Below are positions 1 to 6,359 of a stretch of 15,967 nt of DNA, one piece after another (position 1 is the stretch's first letter; each line of letters opens with the position of its first letter). This stretch comes from Verrucomicrobiota bacterium (GTDB lineage: Bacteria; Verrucomicrobiota; Verrucomicrobiia; Verrucomicrobiales; Verrucomicrobiaceae). The stretch covers positions 1 through 15,967 of the forward strand of contig JAIOQF010000030.1 of the NCBI GenBank assembly GCA_021413535.1. Reading direction: 5' to 3'. Under the pieces are notes generated by a model. That model searched no databases and was not told the origin of the DNA. It saw only the letters and a program-made list of their open reading frames with translations. A program made the translations under genes and the position numbers.

Positions 1-1632
1 TCCGCCCAGACCGCCGGCCCACTTGGAGAGGAAGGCGTTCTCGGCGATGCCGCGAATCATGATGGACTCAATGCTGTCATCCACCTTGTAAAGATAGCAC
101 GAGGAGAGCTGAGAGTGCAGGGTGCCGCTGTTGAACAAGGTCGGCGTGCTGGAACAGAAGCGACGGCCTTTATAGAGACGGTAGAGCGCGATGATCTTCT
201 CGGTCGGATCAGTTTCCTGCACGAAAAGTCCCATGGCGACACGCATCCAGAAAAGCTGGGGCGTCTCCAGGCGGCGCGAGGGCTTGGCTTTTTTATCCAC
301 GATGAGATAACGATCGTAGAGGGTCTGAATGCCGAGGAAGTCGAACTCCATATCCGCGCTGGGATCGAGCGCAGCGGAAAGTTTTTCCAGGTCAAACTGC
401 TGAAGTCGCGGATTGTAACGCTCGATCTCGACTCCGCGCTGGAGGTTGCGCTTGAAGGCGCGGCGGTGGAATTCAGCGAGGGCACCGATGCCATCACGCA
501 AAATGTCCCAGCCAAGAACTTCTTCGTAGATGTAAGTGAGCAGAATTCGCGCGGCGAATTTGGTGAAATCCGCGTCCTGCTCCATGAGCGATTTGGCATT
601 GAGGATGACGGTCTGCTTGAGATGATCGCCGGTGATCTCACCGGTAAGTGAGCGACGCAACTCGTGCTCGATTTCCGAGCGCGTCAGGCAGAGGTCGAGT
701 CCGAGAATCGCATAATCGACGCGCTTCTTCAGATCGACACCATCCCAGAGAACGGTTGTTTTGTCATCGATGCGGACGACGACCATTTCCTGCTGGCCGC
801 TTTCATCGGCCAGTTCGCTGGCACGCAACTCCGCCTCGCGTGCCTCGCGGTCGCGACCGTCCACGCGCATGGCGCGGAACTGGATGTAGGCCTTGGCTAC
901 GCGATAGTGTCCCTGGCGCATGAGTTCTTCTTCCACCAGATCCTGCACCTGCTCTATGTGAATATGCTGGGCACTTTCGGCGATCATGCGTTGAGTAATG
1001 GCCTCGGAGATGAGGCGCGCGGGTGCGGCGTCCTGCTCCAGAGAGACGAAAGCTTTGCACACGGCGGACTCGATCTTGTTGGGATTCCACGCGGCCATGC
1101 TTCCGTTGCGACGGATGACCTTGGTCGGCACCAGCAGGCTCATCGGAGTGGATGAACTGGTGGCGGAGAGGTTTTCAAAGCGCTGCCTGCGGGCGATGAC
1201 ACTGCGGGCGACATCGTGCGCATTCTGCCGGACCAGCACATGTTCGATGGCGTGATAAATATCCTGCGCAGTGAGAGCTTCCGATTCATCCCCCAATTGT
1301 TTCGCGACCAAGAGCGCCCGTTCGTGCAATTCCTGCGCCACTTGGAGGCTGAAGAAACGCACACGCACTTGATTCTCCTCGGTGAAAATGTCGGTCTCGT
1401 CCTTGTTGCGGGCCAGCAACAGGTCGGCGAGAGCGTTGCCGATGGTTTCGGCGATTTCACCGAGATCGAAATCACGATGCTCGTCTAGCACCCGGACCTT
1501 GAACGCGGTGGCGCCGTTGGCATCACCGCCGCAGGCTACGCCGCGCCAGTCGAAACGTGGCTTCTCATCTTTTGAGATTCCGAGGAGCCGTTTCAGCTCC
1601 TGGTCTTCCTTATAAACGTGGGATGCGATCAT
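1..1632 (-). CDS. nrdA: Ribonucleoside-diphosphate reductase, class I large (alpha) subunit NrdA; partial, C-terminus beyond window
   Basis: Reduces ribonucleoside diphosphates to deoxyribonucleotides together with the NrdB encoded just upstream. The frame is open from an ATG at 1632 to the window edge (544 codons), so the C-terminal half of the barrel is not visible. Residues about 168-260 form an ATP-cone (allosteric activity site) with the VIRRNG start, a central VEEELMRQG segment and a final AKAYIQFR. Residues about 44-153 look like a second, degenerate cone that lacks the K-R-x-G nucleotide-binding start. The catalytic domain opens with SSTPTLFNSGT followed by LSSCYL, whose Cys512 corresponds to the first cysteine of the redox pair at the active site (E. 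coli Cys225). The thiyl-radical cysteine and the C-terminal shuttle cysteines lie outside the window. It is probably cotranscribed with nrdB, with a gap of 122 bp. No Shine-Dalgarno is seen and no other in-frame start precedes this ATG after the upstream stop. Confidence 0.95.
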   Translation of the reverse strand, partial: MIASHVYKEDQELKRLLGISKDEKPRFDWRGVACGGDANGATAFKVRVLDEHRDFDLGEIAETIGNALADLLLARNKDETDIFTEENQVRVRFFSLQVAQELHERALLVAKQLGDESEALTAQDIYHAIEHVLVRQNAHDVARSVIARRQRFENLSATSSSTPMSLLVPTKVIRRNGSMAAWNPNKIESAVCKAFVSLEQDAAPARLISEAITQRMIAESAQHIHIEQVQDLVEEELMRQGHYRVAKAYIQFRAMRVDGRDREAREAELRASELADESGQQEMVVVRIDDKTTVLWDGVDLKKRVDYAILGLDLCLTRSEIEHELRRSLTGEITGDHLKQTVILNAKSLMEQDADFTKFAARILLTYIYEEVLGWDILRDGIGALAEFHRRAFKRNLQRGVEIERYNPRLQQFDLEKLSAALDPSADMEFDFLGIQTLYDRYLIVDKKAKPSRRLETPQLFWMRVAMGLFVQETDPTEKIIALYRLYKGRRFCSSTPTLFNSGTLHSQLSSCYLYKVDDSIESIMIRGIAENAFLSKWAGGLGG

Positions 1633-1754
1633 GATGGTTGGTTGGGGCTGGTGGTTGCTGGTGGAGGGAGTTTCCCAGGGGAGTTCAAGTAGCGGTTGAA
1701 AGTTTTTCGGGGAGCGGGGCGCGGAGTGTAGTGAGTCAGCAGAGATGTGCAATC

Positions 1755-2840
1755 CTAGAGATCGTCATCGTGCGTTTCCACCAGGGAGGAGCGCTTTTTG
1801 TAATCGGTGACGGTGCCTTCAAAAAAGTTCTGCTCCTTTTTCATGTCCATCATTTCCGCCAGCCAGGGCAGCGGACACTTGATCTGCGGATTGAGCGGCG
1901 GCAGCCCAACGCTGATGAGCCGCTGGTCGGCGATATAATCAATGTAGCGCTCGAACTCGTCCGCCGTGAGACCGACTGCGGCGATGGGGAGGCAATCGCG
2001 GATGAACTCTTTCTCCAGCGCGACTGCTTCCTTCATGAGTTCCACCAGCTCCTCGCGGAATTCCGATGTCCAGATTTCTGGATTCTCATCCACCAGATCC
2101 ATGAACAGGTTGCGGAAGACTTTGATGTGATTGCTCTCGTCCCGCAGCGTGTAGCGGAACATGGTGCCGATGCCGGGAAATTTATTCTGCCGGTAGAGGC
2201 TGAGGATCATGCCGAACAATCCATAGAACTGCGTGCCCTCCATGCATTGACCGAAAACGAAGATGTTCCGTGCCAACAGCTTCTTATTCTCCGGCAAGGT
2301 GAGATCGAGATCGCGGCGCAGCGCATTTGAAGTGCGGGTGACAAATTCGTTCTTCTTCACGATGGTCGGGATGTCTTCAAACATCGCTTCGCACTCGTGC
2401 GGGTTGATGCCGAGCGACGAAATCATGTAGAGCAGTGAATCCGCGTGAATGTTTTCCTCATGCGCGTGACGACCGAGCACCAGCTTCAGTTCCGGTGCCG
2501 TAACCAACTCCCGCACCACATGCTGGACGTTGTCACCCACGATGCCCTCGGCGGCGGAAAAATATCCGATGCCCATCATGATGATCCAGCGTTCGGTGTC
2601 CGACAGCACATCAGCCGAGCGCCAGAGCTCAATATCCTTCTGCATCTGAATGTCCTCGGGCTCCCAATGATTCGCCTTCATGTCCCGATAGAGATCATAA
2701 GCCCACGCATACTTCAGCGGGAGCAGATTAAAGGTCATGCTCTTGCGGCCATTGATGACGCGCTTGGCTGTGTAAGCTGCCTCTGCTTTATCCTCATCGA
2801 GGACAAAACGCCGGTGTCCGATTTCATAAACTTTTTCCAT
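1755..2840 (-). CDS. nrdB: Ribonucleoside-diphosphate reductase small (beta) subunit NrdB, class Ic-like (no radical tyrosine)
   Basis: Ferritin-like radical-generating subunit of class I RNR, 361 aa, the usual length. ATG 2840 (MEKVYEIG) is preferred over an in-frame TTG at 2921, because the chlamydial homologue as I remember it aligns only from about here. Metal ligands are visible: Glu98 (AAEGIVGDN), Glu129 and His132 (EENIH), Glu201 (CMEG), Glu235 and His238 (RDESNH). The position that carries the radical Tyr in class Ia/Ib (E. coli Tyr122, four residues after His118) is Leu136, and the first ligand is Glu rather than Asp. Chlamydia trachomatis R2, a Mn(IV)/Fe(III) class Ic enzyme, has Phe127 and Glu89 at these positions. 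Trp46 (KYAWAYD) and Tyr230 (FRYTLRDE) match the radical-relay residues Trp51 and Tyr222 of the chlamydial enzyme. The acidic C-terminal tail would dock on NrdA. It is the first gene of the nrdB-nrdA operon, behind two NrdR boxes. Confidence 0.95.
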   Translation of the reverse strand: MEKVYEIGHRRFVLDEDKAEAAYTAKRVINGRKSMTFNLLPLKYAWAYDLYRDMKANHWEPEDIQMQKDIELWRSADVLSDTERWIIMMGIGYFSAAEGIVGDNVQHVVRELVTAPELKLVLGRHAHEENIHADSLLYMISSLGINPHECEAMFEDIPTIVKKNEFVTRTSNALRRDLDLTLPENKKLLARNIFVFGQCMEGTQFYGLFGMILSLYRQNKFPGIGTMFRYTLRDESNHIKVFRNLFMDLVDENPEIWTSEFREELVELMKEAVALEKEFIRDCLPIAAVGLTADEFERYIDYIADQRLISVGLPPLNPQIKCPLPWLAEMMDMKKEQNFFEGTVTDYKKRSSLVETHDDDL

Positions 2841-2948
2841 TTTTTTGGGAGCGGTTGGGGAGTGGTTGATGCGACTGAATTGTGACGAAATTGTAGCGTA
2901 AGTCGTTGATTTGACGGGCAACTCAAGAACGGCGGGTAATGTTTATAA

Positions 2949-2964
2949 CCACCATATCTTGATT
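2949..2964 (-). promoter_or_regulatory. NrdR box 1 (downstream of predicted nrdB promoter)
   Basis: The 16-mer ccaccatatcttgatt matches the NrdR consensus acaCwAtATaTwGtgt at the core C-x-ATAT-x-TTG. It would fall about 6-21 bases after the transcription start predicted from the promoter at 2976-3004. NrdR is the zinc-finger/ATP-cone repressor of RNR genes. The match was made by eye; the tandem arrangement with box 2 is what makes it convincing. Confidence 0.7.
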
Positions 2965-2975
2965 GCGCGGTTCCG

Positions 2976-3004
2976 ACTATGCACAACATCTTGTGGTTTT
3001 CCAA
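2976..3004 (-). promoter_or_regulatory. Putative sigma70-type promoter for nrdBA
   Basis: On the minus strand, TTGGAA (3004-2999) and CATAGT (2981-2976) are separated by 17 bp. Both are 4 of 6 matches to the consensus. The position is supported mainly by its overlap with the two NrdR boxes. It implies a 5' leader of about 130 nt before the nrdB ATG. Confidence 0.4.
2981..2996 (-). promoter_or_regulatory. NrdR box 2 (within predicted nrdB promoter spacer)
   Basis: The 16-mer gcacaacatcttgtgg is an imperfect palindrome matching the NrdR consensus at 12 of 16 positions by eye. It starts 32 bp from box 1, leaving 16 bp between the boxes (about three helical turns start to start). This is the tandem spacing known for NrdR operators. 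It sits between the predicted -35 and -10 elements of nrdB. Confidence 0.75.
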
Positions 3005-3279
3005 GAAAAAACTGTAAACCATGGCGTCATTTCGCATGGCACTAGCTCATGGCGCAAATTTAATTTTTTTTGCGTGAAAAATCCGCCCTTGCGAATCATT
3101 CGCGCAAGCCGCCAAGTTGGCCTCTGGGGCGATCCGTGAACACACCTGCTGTTACGGGCTTTTGCCTTCCTCAAGAGCAAGCTGAGAGCCCCCGGGCGAA
3201 AATGATGAATGCTTTCATACTTCCTTCAACACCAGTTAAAATCCTGCCCAGCTACTGTTTCGCGGCGACATTCTCAAGC

Positions 3280-3308
3280 TTGCAAATTCATCACTGAGGT
3301 TGTAACTG
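3280..3308 (+). promoter_or_regulatory. Possible promoter for tRNA-Ser
   Basis: TTGCAA (3280-3285) and TAACTG (3303-3308) are spaced by 17 bp and end 13 bases before the mature tRNA 5' end. The -35 element is good; the -10 element is weak. Confidence 0.3.
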
Positions 3309-3321
3309 ATCCAGCAAATCC

Positions 3322-3410
3322 GGAAGGGTGGCTGAGTGGTTTAAGGCACTCGATTCGAAATCGAGCGTAGTCAAAAGCTACCGTGGGTTCGACTCCCACC
3401 CCTTCCGCCA
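3322..3410 (+). tRNA. tRNA-Ser (anticodon CGA)
   Basis: The cloverleaf was built by eye. The acceptor stem GGAAGGG (3322-3328) pairs with CCCTTCC (3400-3406), discriminator G is at 3407, and CCA is encoded at 3408-3410. The anticodon stem CTCGA/TCGAG encloses loop TTCGAAA with anticodon CGA at 3356-3358, which reads UCG. The T arm is GTGGG-TTCGACT-CCCAC. A long variable arm (about 3366-3382) is the class II feature expected for serine tRNAs. Confidence 0.97.
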
Positions 3411-3476
3411 GCAAAATCCATCTGGCCCCTGCCCTTTCAAAACATCCGAGCACATCGACCCACTAGTGCCCGGTGG

Positions 3477-3845
3477 ATGAATCCCATGACCATCAAGCAA
3501 CTGCTTCCGTGTTTCATCTTCGCGCTATTGACCGCCGCGCCAGCGATGGCCGAACCTGTGATCGGCATTGGTGTGGCCCTGGGAATCAATCAAGACAATG
3601 ATGCTCCCCTTCCCCTCGTCATCCAGGTGCTCACCGACTCACCTGCGGAGAAGGCTGGACTGCCCATGGGTGCCATCATCGAAAAAATAAATGGCATCGC
3701 GACTGCAGGACGGACAATGGAAGAATGCGTCACCCAGATTCGCGGGCCGGAAGGAATTCCCGTGCTGCTGGAGTTCATCGATCCTGCGACCGGCAAGTCG
3801 AAAAAGTTAATGATCGTTCGCAAAAAGCTCGATCTGAATAATTAA
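3477..3845 (+). CDS. Small exported single-PDZ-domain protein
   Basis: 122 aa. Residues 1-25 form a signal peptide with a short basic/polar start, a hydrophobic core LLPCFIFALLTAAP and a cleavage-like AMA|EP. The rest is one PDZ domain (about 28-118). It has a GIGVALGI carboxylate-binding-loop-like segment, the DSPAEKAGLPMGAIIEKING core typical of HtrA/C-terminal-protease PDZ domains, and MEECVTQIRGPEGIPVLLEF at its end. There is no protease domain, so it is probably a periplasmic peptide-binding or adaptor module; the partner is unknown. The start could also be the ATG three codons downstream. The upstream sequence gives no clear ribosome binding site. It is transcribed in the same direction as the preceding tRNA and the following DNA glycosylase. 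Confidence 0.85.
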   Translation: MNPMTIKQLLPCFIFALLTAAPAMAEPVIGIGVALGINQDNDAPLPLVIQVLTDSPAEKAGLPMGAIIEKINGIATAGRTMEECVTQIRGPEGIPVLLEFIDPATGKSKKLMIVRKKLDLNN

Positions 3846-3928
3846 AAGCTGACTGAATTAAATGGTGGCTCCATCAATCGGAAGTCCGCAGCTTGATTCG
3901 TCATCGAATCCGCTCTAGGCACGCAGTC

Positions 3929-4735
3929 ATGTCTGAAGCCACCGCCCTTCTGCAACAATACCTCGCTCAACTCGCGGCACGCAGTGTGACGCATGTGCCA
4001 CTAACGGCTCGGGCACTCTCCCATCTCAATCAGGCCGCGACTCCTCCCACGGCAGCAGCAACGACAGCGTCTGCCACAGCCACTCCATCGCGCAAGTCCG
4101 ACCGTCTCGCCGCACTGGCTGCAGAGGCTGGCAAAAGTCCAGCCTGCCGCGCCCTTGGCACCTTGCGTGAAACGTTGGTCTTCTCCTCCGGCAGCGCCGA
4201 GGCGGAGTTGATGTTCATCGGCGAAGCACCCGGCGCAGAAGAAGAACTAAAACGCGAACCGTTTGTCGGACCCGCTGGGCAACTGCTTGCCAAGATCATC
4301 CAGGCTGCAGGCTTCAAGCGCAGCGACGTCTACATCTCCAACGTCTGCAAATTTCGCCCGATTATTGAAGACGGATCACCTCAAGCGAAACGCAATCGCC
4401 CGCCTACGCCGGTGGAGCTGGCAGCTGGTCTGCCCTTCATCACGGAAGAAATCCGCATCATCCAACCACGCGTCATCGTCGCACTGGGTGCTCTGGTCAG
4501 CCACAGTCTCGGCATTGATGGCAACATCGCGGATCTGCGCGGAAAGTTTCATGAATTCCAAGGCATCCCGGTCATGGTCACGCACAATCCATCTCATCTT
4601 TTGCATTGTGGTCAGGACAGCGCAGGCGTGAAAGAAAAACGTCTCGTCTGGGAGGACTTGCTCCAGGTGTTGAAACACCTCGGCAGACCCATCAGCGCGA
4701 AGCAGCGCGCTTACTTCACCAACGCAGCAAGCTGA
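3929..4735 (+). CDS. Family-4-like uracil-DNA glycosylase, atypical (Fe-S cysteines largely missing)
   Basis: 268 aa from ATG 3929. A TTG at 3893 in the same frame would add 12 unlikely residues. The C-terminal ~190 residues show the UDG fold: motif GEAPGAEEE (98-106) followed by PFVGPAGQLL, a VYISNVCKFRP strand, PRVIVALGALV, and motif 2 near THNPSHLL (218-225). The N-terminal ~70 residues are a helical segment with an Ala/Thr-rich linker, as in many bacterial SPO1-DNA-polymerase-related UDGs. Family 4 enzymes normally hold a [4Fe-4S] cluster through four cysteines. Here the aligned positions appear as Ser70, Cys73, Phe142 and Gly167, with a shifted Cys140, so a cluster looks impossible or different. 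The usual His of the H-P-S motif is Asn220, as in MUG-type NPS motifs. Uracil excision is therefore inferred from the fold and not proven. The gene converges on the glycosyltransferase gene. Confidence 0.85.
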   Translation: MSEATALLQQYLAQLAARSVTHVPLTARALSHLNQAATPPTAAATTASATATPSRKSDRLAALAAEAGKSPACRALGTLRETLVFSSGSAEAELMFIGEAPGAEEELKREPFVGPAGQLLAKIIQAAGFKRSDVYISNVCKFRPIIEDGSPQAKRNRPPTPVELAAGLPFITEEIRIIQPRVIVALGALVSHSLGIDGNIADLRGKFHEFQGIPVMVTHNPSHLLHCGQDSAGVKEKRLVWEDLLQVLKHLGRPISAKQRAYFTNAAS

Positions 4736-4760
4736 AGGCATTCGTCGCCTTCAACTTTTT
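4733..4760. terminator. Bidirectional hairpin spanning both convergent stop codons
   Basis: A perfect 7-bp inverted repeat, TGAAGGC (4733-4739) and GCCTTCA (4747-4753), encloses a 7-nt loop, with TTTTT at 4756-4760 on the plus strand. The left arm begins with the TGA of the glycosylase. The right arm carries the TGA of the opposing glycosyltransferase. This is a plausible terminator for the plus-strand gene; the minus direction has no clear T-run. Confidence 0.55.
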
Positions 4761-5692
4761 CGATGCCGCTTCAAAGCCATTTTGTAGCCTTGTAGAATCC
4801 GGCCGCGATAGTGATCCCAGGTGAACAACCGCTCCACCCGCTCTCTCGCGCGCATACCTCGCGCACGAAGTTCATCCGGCTGCGCCTCAGCTTGCCTGAG
4901 CGCCTCTACAATGGCCTCCGGATCATTCGGCGGAATCAACCACCCGGTCTCGCCGTCGACAATCGCATCCCCGGATTCGCGGGTGGCGATCAGCGGCAGT
5001 CCGCAAGCCGCCGCTTCGATCGTCACCTTGGCGAAACCTTCGCATTCACTGGGCAAAACAAAAACGGACGCCCGACGCAGTTCATCTTGCACACTGGAAC
5101 TGAAGCCAGCCAGTCTGACATTGGCAGTGGCCAGTTCGTCCAGTGACGACTTGATTTCATCATGCACCGTTCCCACGAGAACGAGTTCAGCATTCTTCAA
5201 TGCCAATTTCTTCCAGGCGGCAAGCAGATGATGCACCCCCTTGCGTCGAATCACGGCACCAACGAACACTGCGCGAAATTTGTCCGGCGCTGAATCAGCC
5301 GGTCGATAGCGCTCCAGATCCACTCCGCGTCCGACATAGTGCAGCTTGTGTTCCGGAATTCCAGCCGCGAGAAAAGTCTCCGCAGATTTGAGCGAAGGCA
5401 TGAACAAGACATCAGCGAGGTCATACTCCGTCAGATGCTGCAATCGAGTGGCCGGCAGATGTTTCCGCCAGTCCCTCCAGCCCCGGTCACTTTGGCGGAC
5501 TTCGCGCTCACTCTTGGTCTCCGCAGGCTTGATCACGCCCTTGTTGCGATGCCAGGTGGGAACGTCGATGACCGAGGGAATGCCCCGCAAGCGCGCCTCG
5601 ACCAGACAGCGGAAACTATCGCCGCTCCATCCATGAAAAAAAACATAGCTCCCCAGCCGCAAGGCGCTGGCCGCAGCATGATCGAGCGCCAT
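4751..5692 (-). CDS. Glycosyltransferase family 4 (GT-B), interrupted at its 5' side
   Basis: The open frame encodes 313 aa and lacks the first part of a GT4 enzyme. The N-domain piece includes FFHGWSGDS and IPSVIDVPTWHRNKG. The linker GRGVDLERY (about 121-129) leads to the nucleotide-sugar-binding C-domain, with VFVGAVIRRKGV (143-153) and the GT4 E-x7-E signature Glu218/Glu226 within SECEGFAKVTIEAAAC. The acceptor cannot be told; cell-surface or exopolysaccharide synthesis is typical. ATG 5692 directly follows an in-frame TAA. The codons upstream of that stop encode a convincing GT-B first strand, so this ATG is probably not the original start. If it is translated alone, the protein lacks the first beta-alpha unit and is unlikely to be active. 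Confidence 0.8.
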   Translation of the reverse strand: MALDHAAASALRLGSYVFFHGWSGDSFRCLVEARLRGIPSVIDVPTWHRNKGVIKPAETKSEREVRQSDRGWRDWRKHLPATRLQHLTEYDLADVLFMPSLKSAETFLAAGIPEHKLHYVGRGVDLERYRPADSAPDKFRAVFVGAVIRRKGVHHLLAAWKKLALKNAELVLVGTVHDEIKSSLDELATANVRLAGFSSSVQDELRRASVFVLPSECEGFAKVTIEAAACGLPLIATRESGDAIVDGETGWLIPPNDPEAIVEALRQAEAQPDELRARGMRARERVERLFTWDHYRGRILQGYKMALKRHRKS

Positions 5693-5824
5693 TTATGTTG
5701 CCGCATAATAATCCCGACAAGCCGCCAGCACGCCCTCGAGCGCCGTCGTATCCAACCCACTTCCACCTAACCCGGAGCTGGTGGCATAGAGCAATGCGCG
5801 CGGCAATTCACTGCGTCCGGGCAT
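5693..5824 (-). pseudogene. N-terminal fragment of the GT4 glycosyltransferase, cut off by an in-frame TAA
   Basis: In the same frame as the gene at 4751-5692, ATG 5824 (or ATG 5851) starts a segment containing ALLYATSSGLGGSGLDTT. This is the first beta-strand and glycine loop expected at a GT-B N-terminus. It ends in RDYYAAT and TAA, immediately followed by the ATG of the main open frame. From this strand to the GVD linker I count about 145 residues in total, where 180-190 is usual, so roughly 40-50 residues also seem to be missing near the junction. That estimate comes from memory of the family, not from an alignment. Confidence 0.55.
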
Positions 5825-5981
5825 TTCAGGAGGAACAGAGATTTCGAGCATCAATGAATGGCTGGTTGATCCGAGTGCGTTCGACGAATGACGGCGAATT
5901 TTAATTCCGTTGCATATCTCTCGCAGGGGAGCGGCCTGAATGATCCGCCTGTGATTTTCTGCGCCAGCAGCAGAACCGGAA

Positions 5982-6356
5982 TCACAGCTTGCGAAACTTT
6001 TTTGTTTTTTCGATTCTCTCCTTGGCATTCATCGCACTCTCCTTCGCCTTGTCGTAATCGGTGCGAGCCTTCGGCTGCTCCTGAGTGCTGACGATCACAT
6101 AATAAATGCTGAAGAAAGTCACCATGATCATCAACGCAAACACCACATAACCTCCTATCGAAAGAAGATGCTGCTGCCGATGTCGCTGCTGGCGGGTGGT
6201 ATTCAAACCCGTCCGGCCGAAGAGCGCCATCCACCACATGCGCCAGTTTTTCGGATCTCGCGCCGTCATGATGGCCCAGACCGCCAGAAAAATAGAGATG
6301 ATGCCCAGGATGGCGATCCCCACTGGTGAATCATTTTCGAATTTCACAGCAGTCAC
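5982..6356 (-). CDS. Small two-TM membrane protein of unknown function
   Basis: 124 aa, GTG start at 6356; a second GTG at 6347 is possible. Two hydrophobic helices lie at about residues 12-32 (VGIAILGIISIFLAVWAIMT) and 68-90 (SIGGYVVFALMIMVTFFSIY). They are separated by a Trp-rich and basic stretch (NWRMWWMALFGRTG, then RQQRHRQQH). The C-terminal ~35 residues are highly charged and likely helical (DYDKAKESAMNAKERIEKTKK). I do not recognise a family. It precedes the glycosyltransferase on the same strand, with about 130 bp between it and the likely original glycosyltransferase start. Its start codon lies only three bases from the plus-strand ATG of the truncated isomerase. Confidence 0.65.
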   Translation of the reverse strand: MTAVKFENDSPVGIAILGIISIFLAVWAIMTARDPKNWRMWWMALFGRTGLNTTRQQRHRQQHLLSIGGYVVFALMIMVTFFSIYYVIVSTQEQPKARTDYDKAKESAMNAKERIEKTKKFRKL

Positions 6357-6359
6357 GAT

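Larger units (their letters stand above)
2841..3321. other. Intergenic region between nrdB and tRNA-Ser
   Basis: No credible coding region was seen. The nrdB-proximal half holds the promoter and NrdR boxes. The stretch from about 3060 to 3270 shows nothing I can assign: short open frames there lack recognisable composition. No riboswitch consensus was found. The last 45 bases hold a possible tRNA promoter. Confidence 0.6.

Noticed and set aside
115..651. 178-codon plus-strand open frame near the left edge
   Set aside because: Opposite strand of the nrdA coding frame, which runs unbroken from 1632 to the edge.
1638..2330. 230-codon open frame on the plus strand
   Set aside because: Antisense shadow of nrdB, whose family motifs are unmistakable on the minus strand.
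3070..3297. 75-codon plus-strand open frame between nrdB and the tRNA
   Set aside because: No family resemblance, no start signal, and it runs into the tRNA promoter region.
3060..3300. Riboswitch or small RNA before tRNA-Ser (a GCTGAGAG-like string near 3181 recalls the TPP element)
   Set aside because: No second conserved TPP box, no B12 box and no downstream protein gene to control; only the tRNA follows.
3845..3894. AAGCTG...CAGCTT inverted repeat after the PDZ gene
   Set aside because: 6-bp arms about 40 nt apart without a T-run; likely chance.
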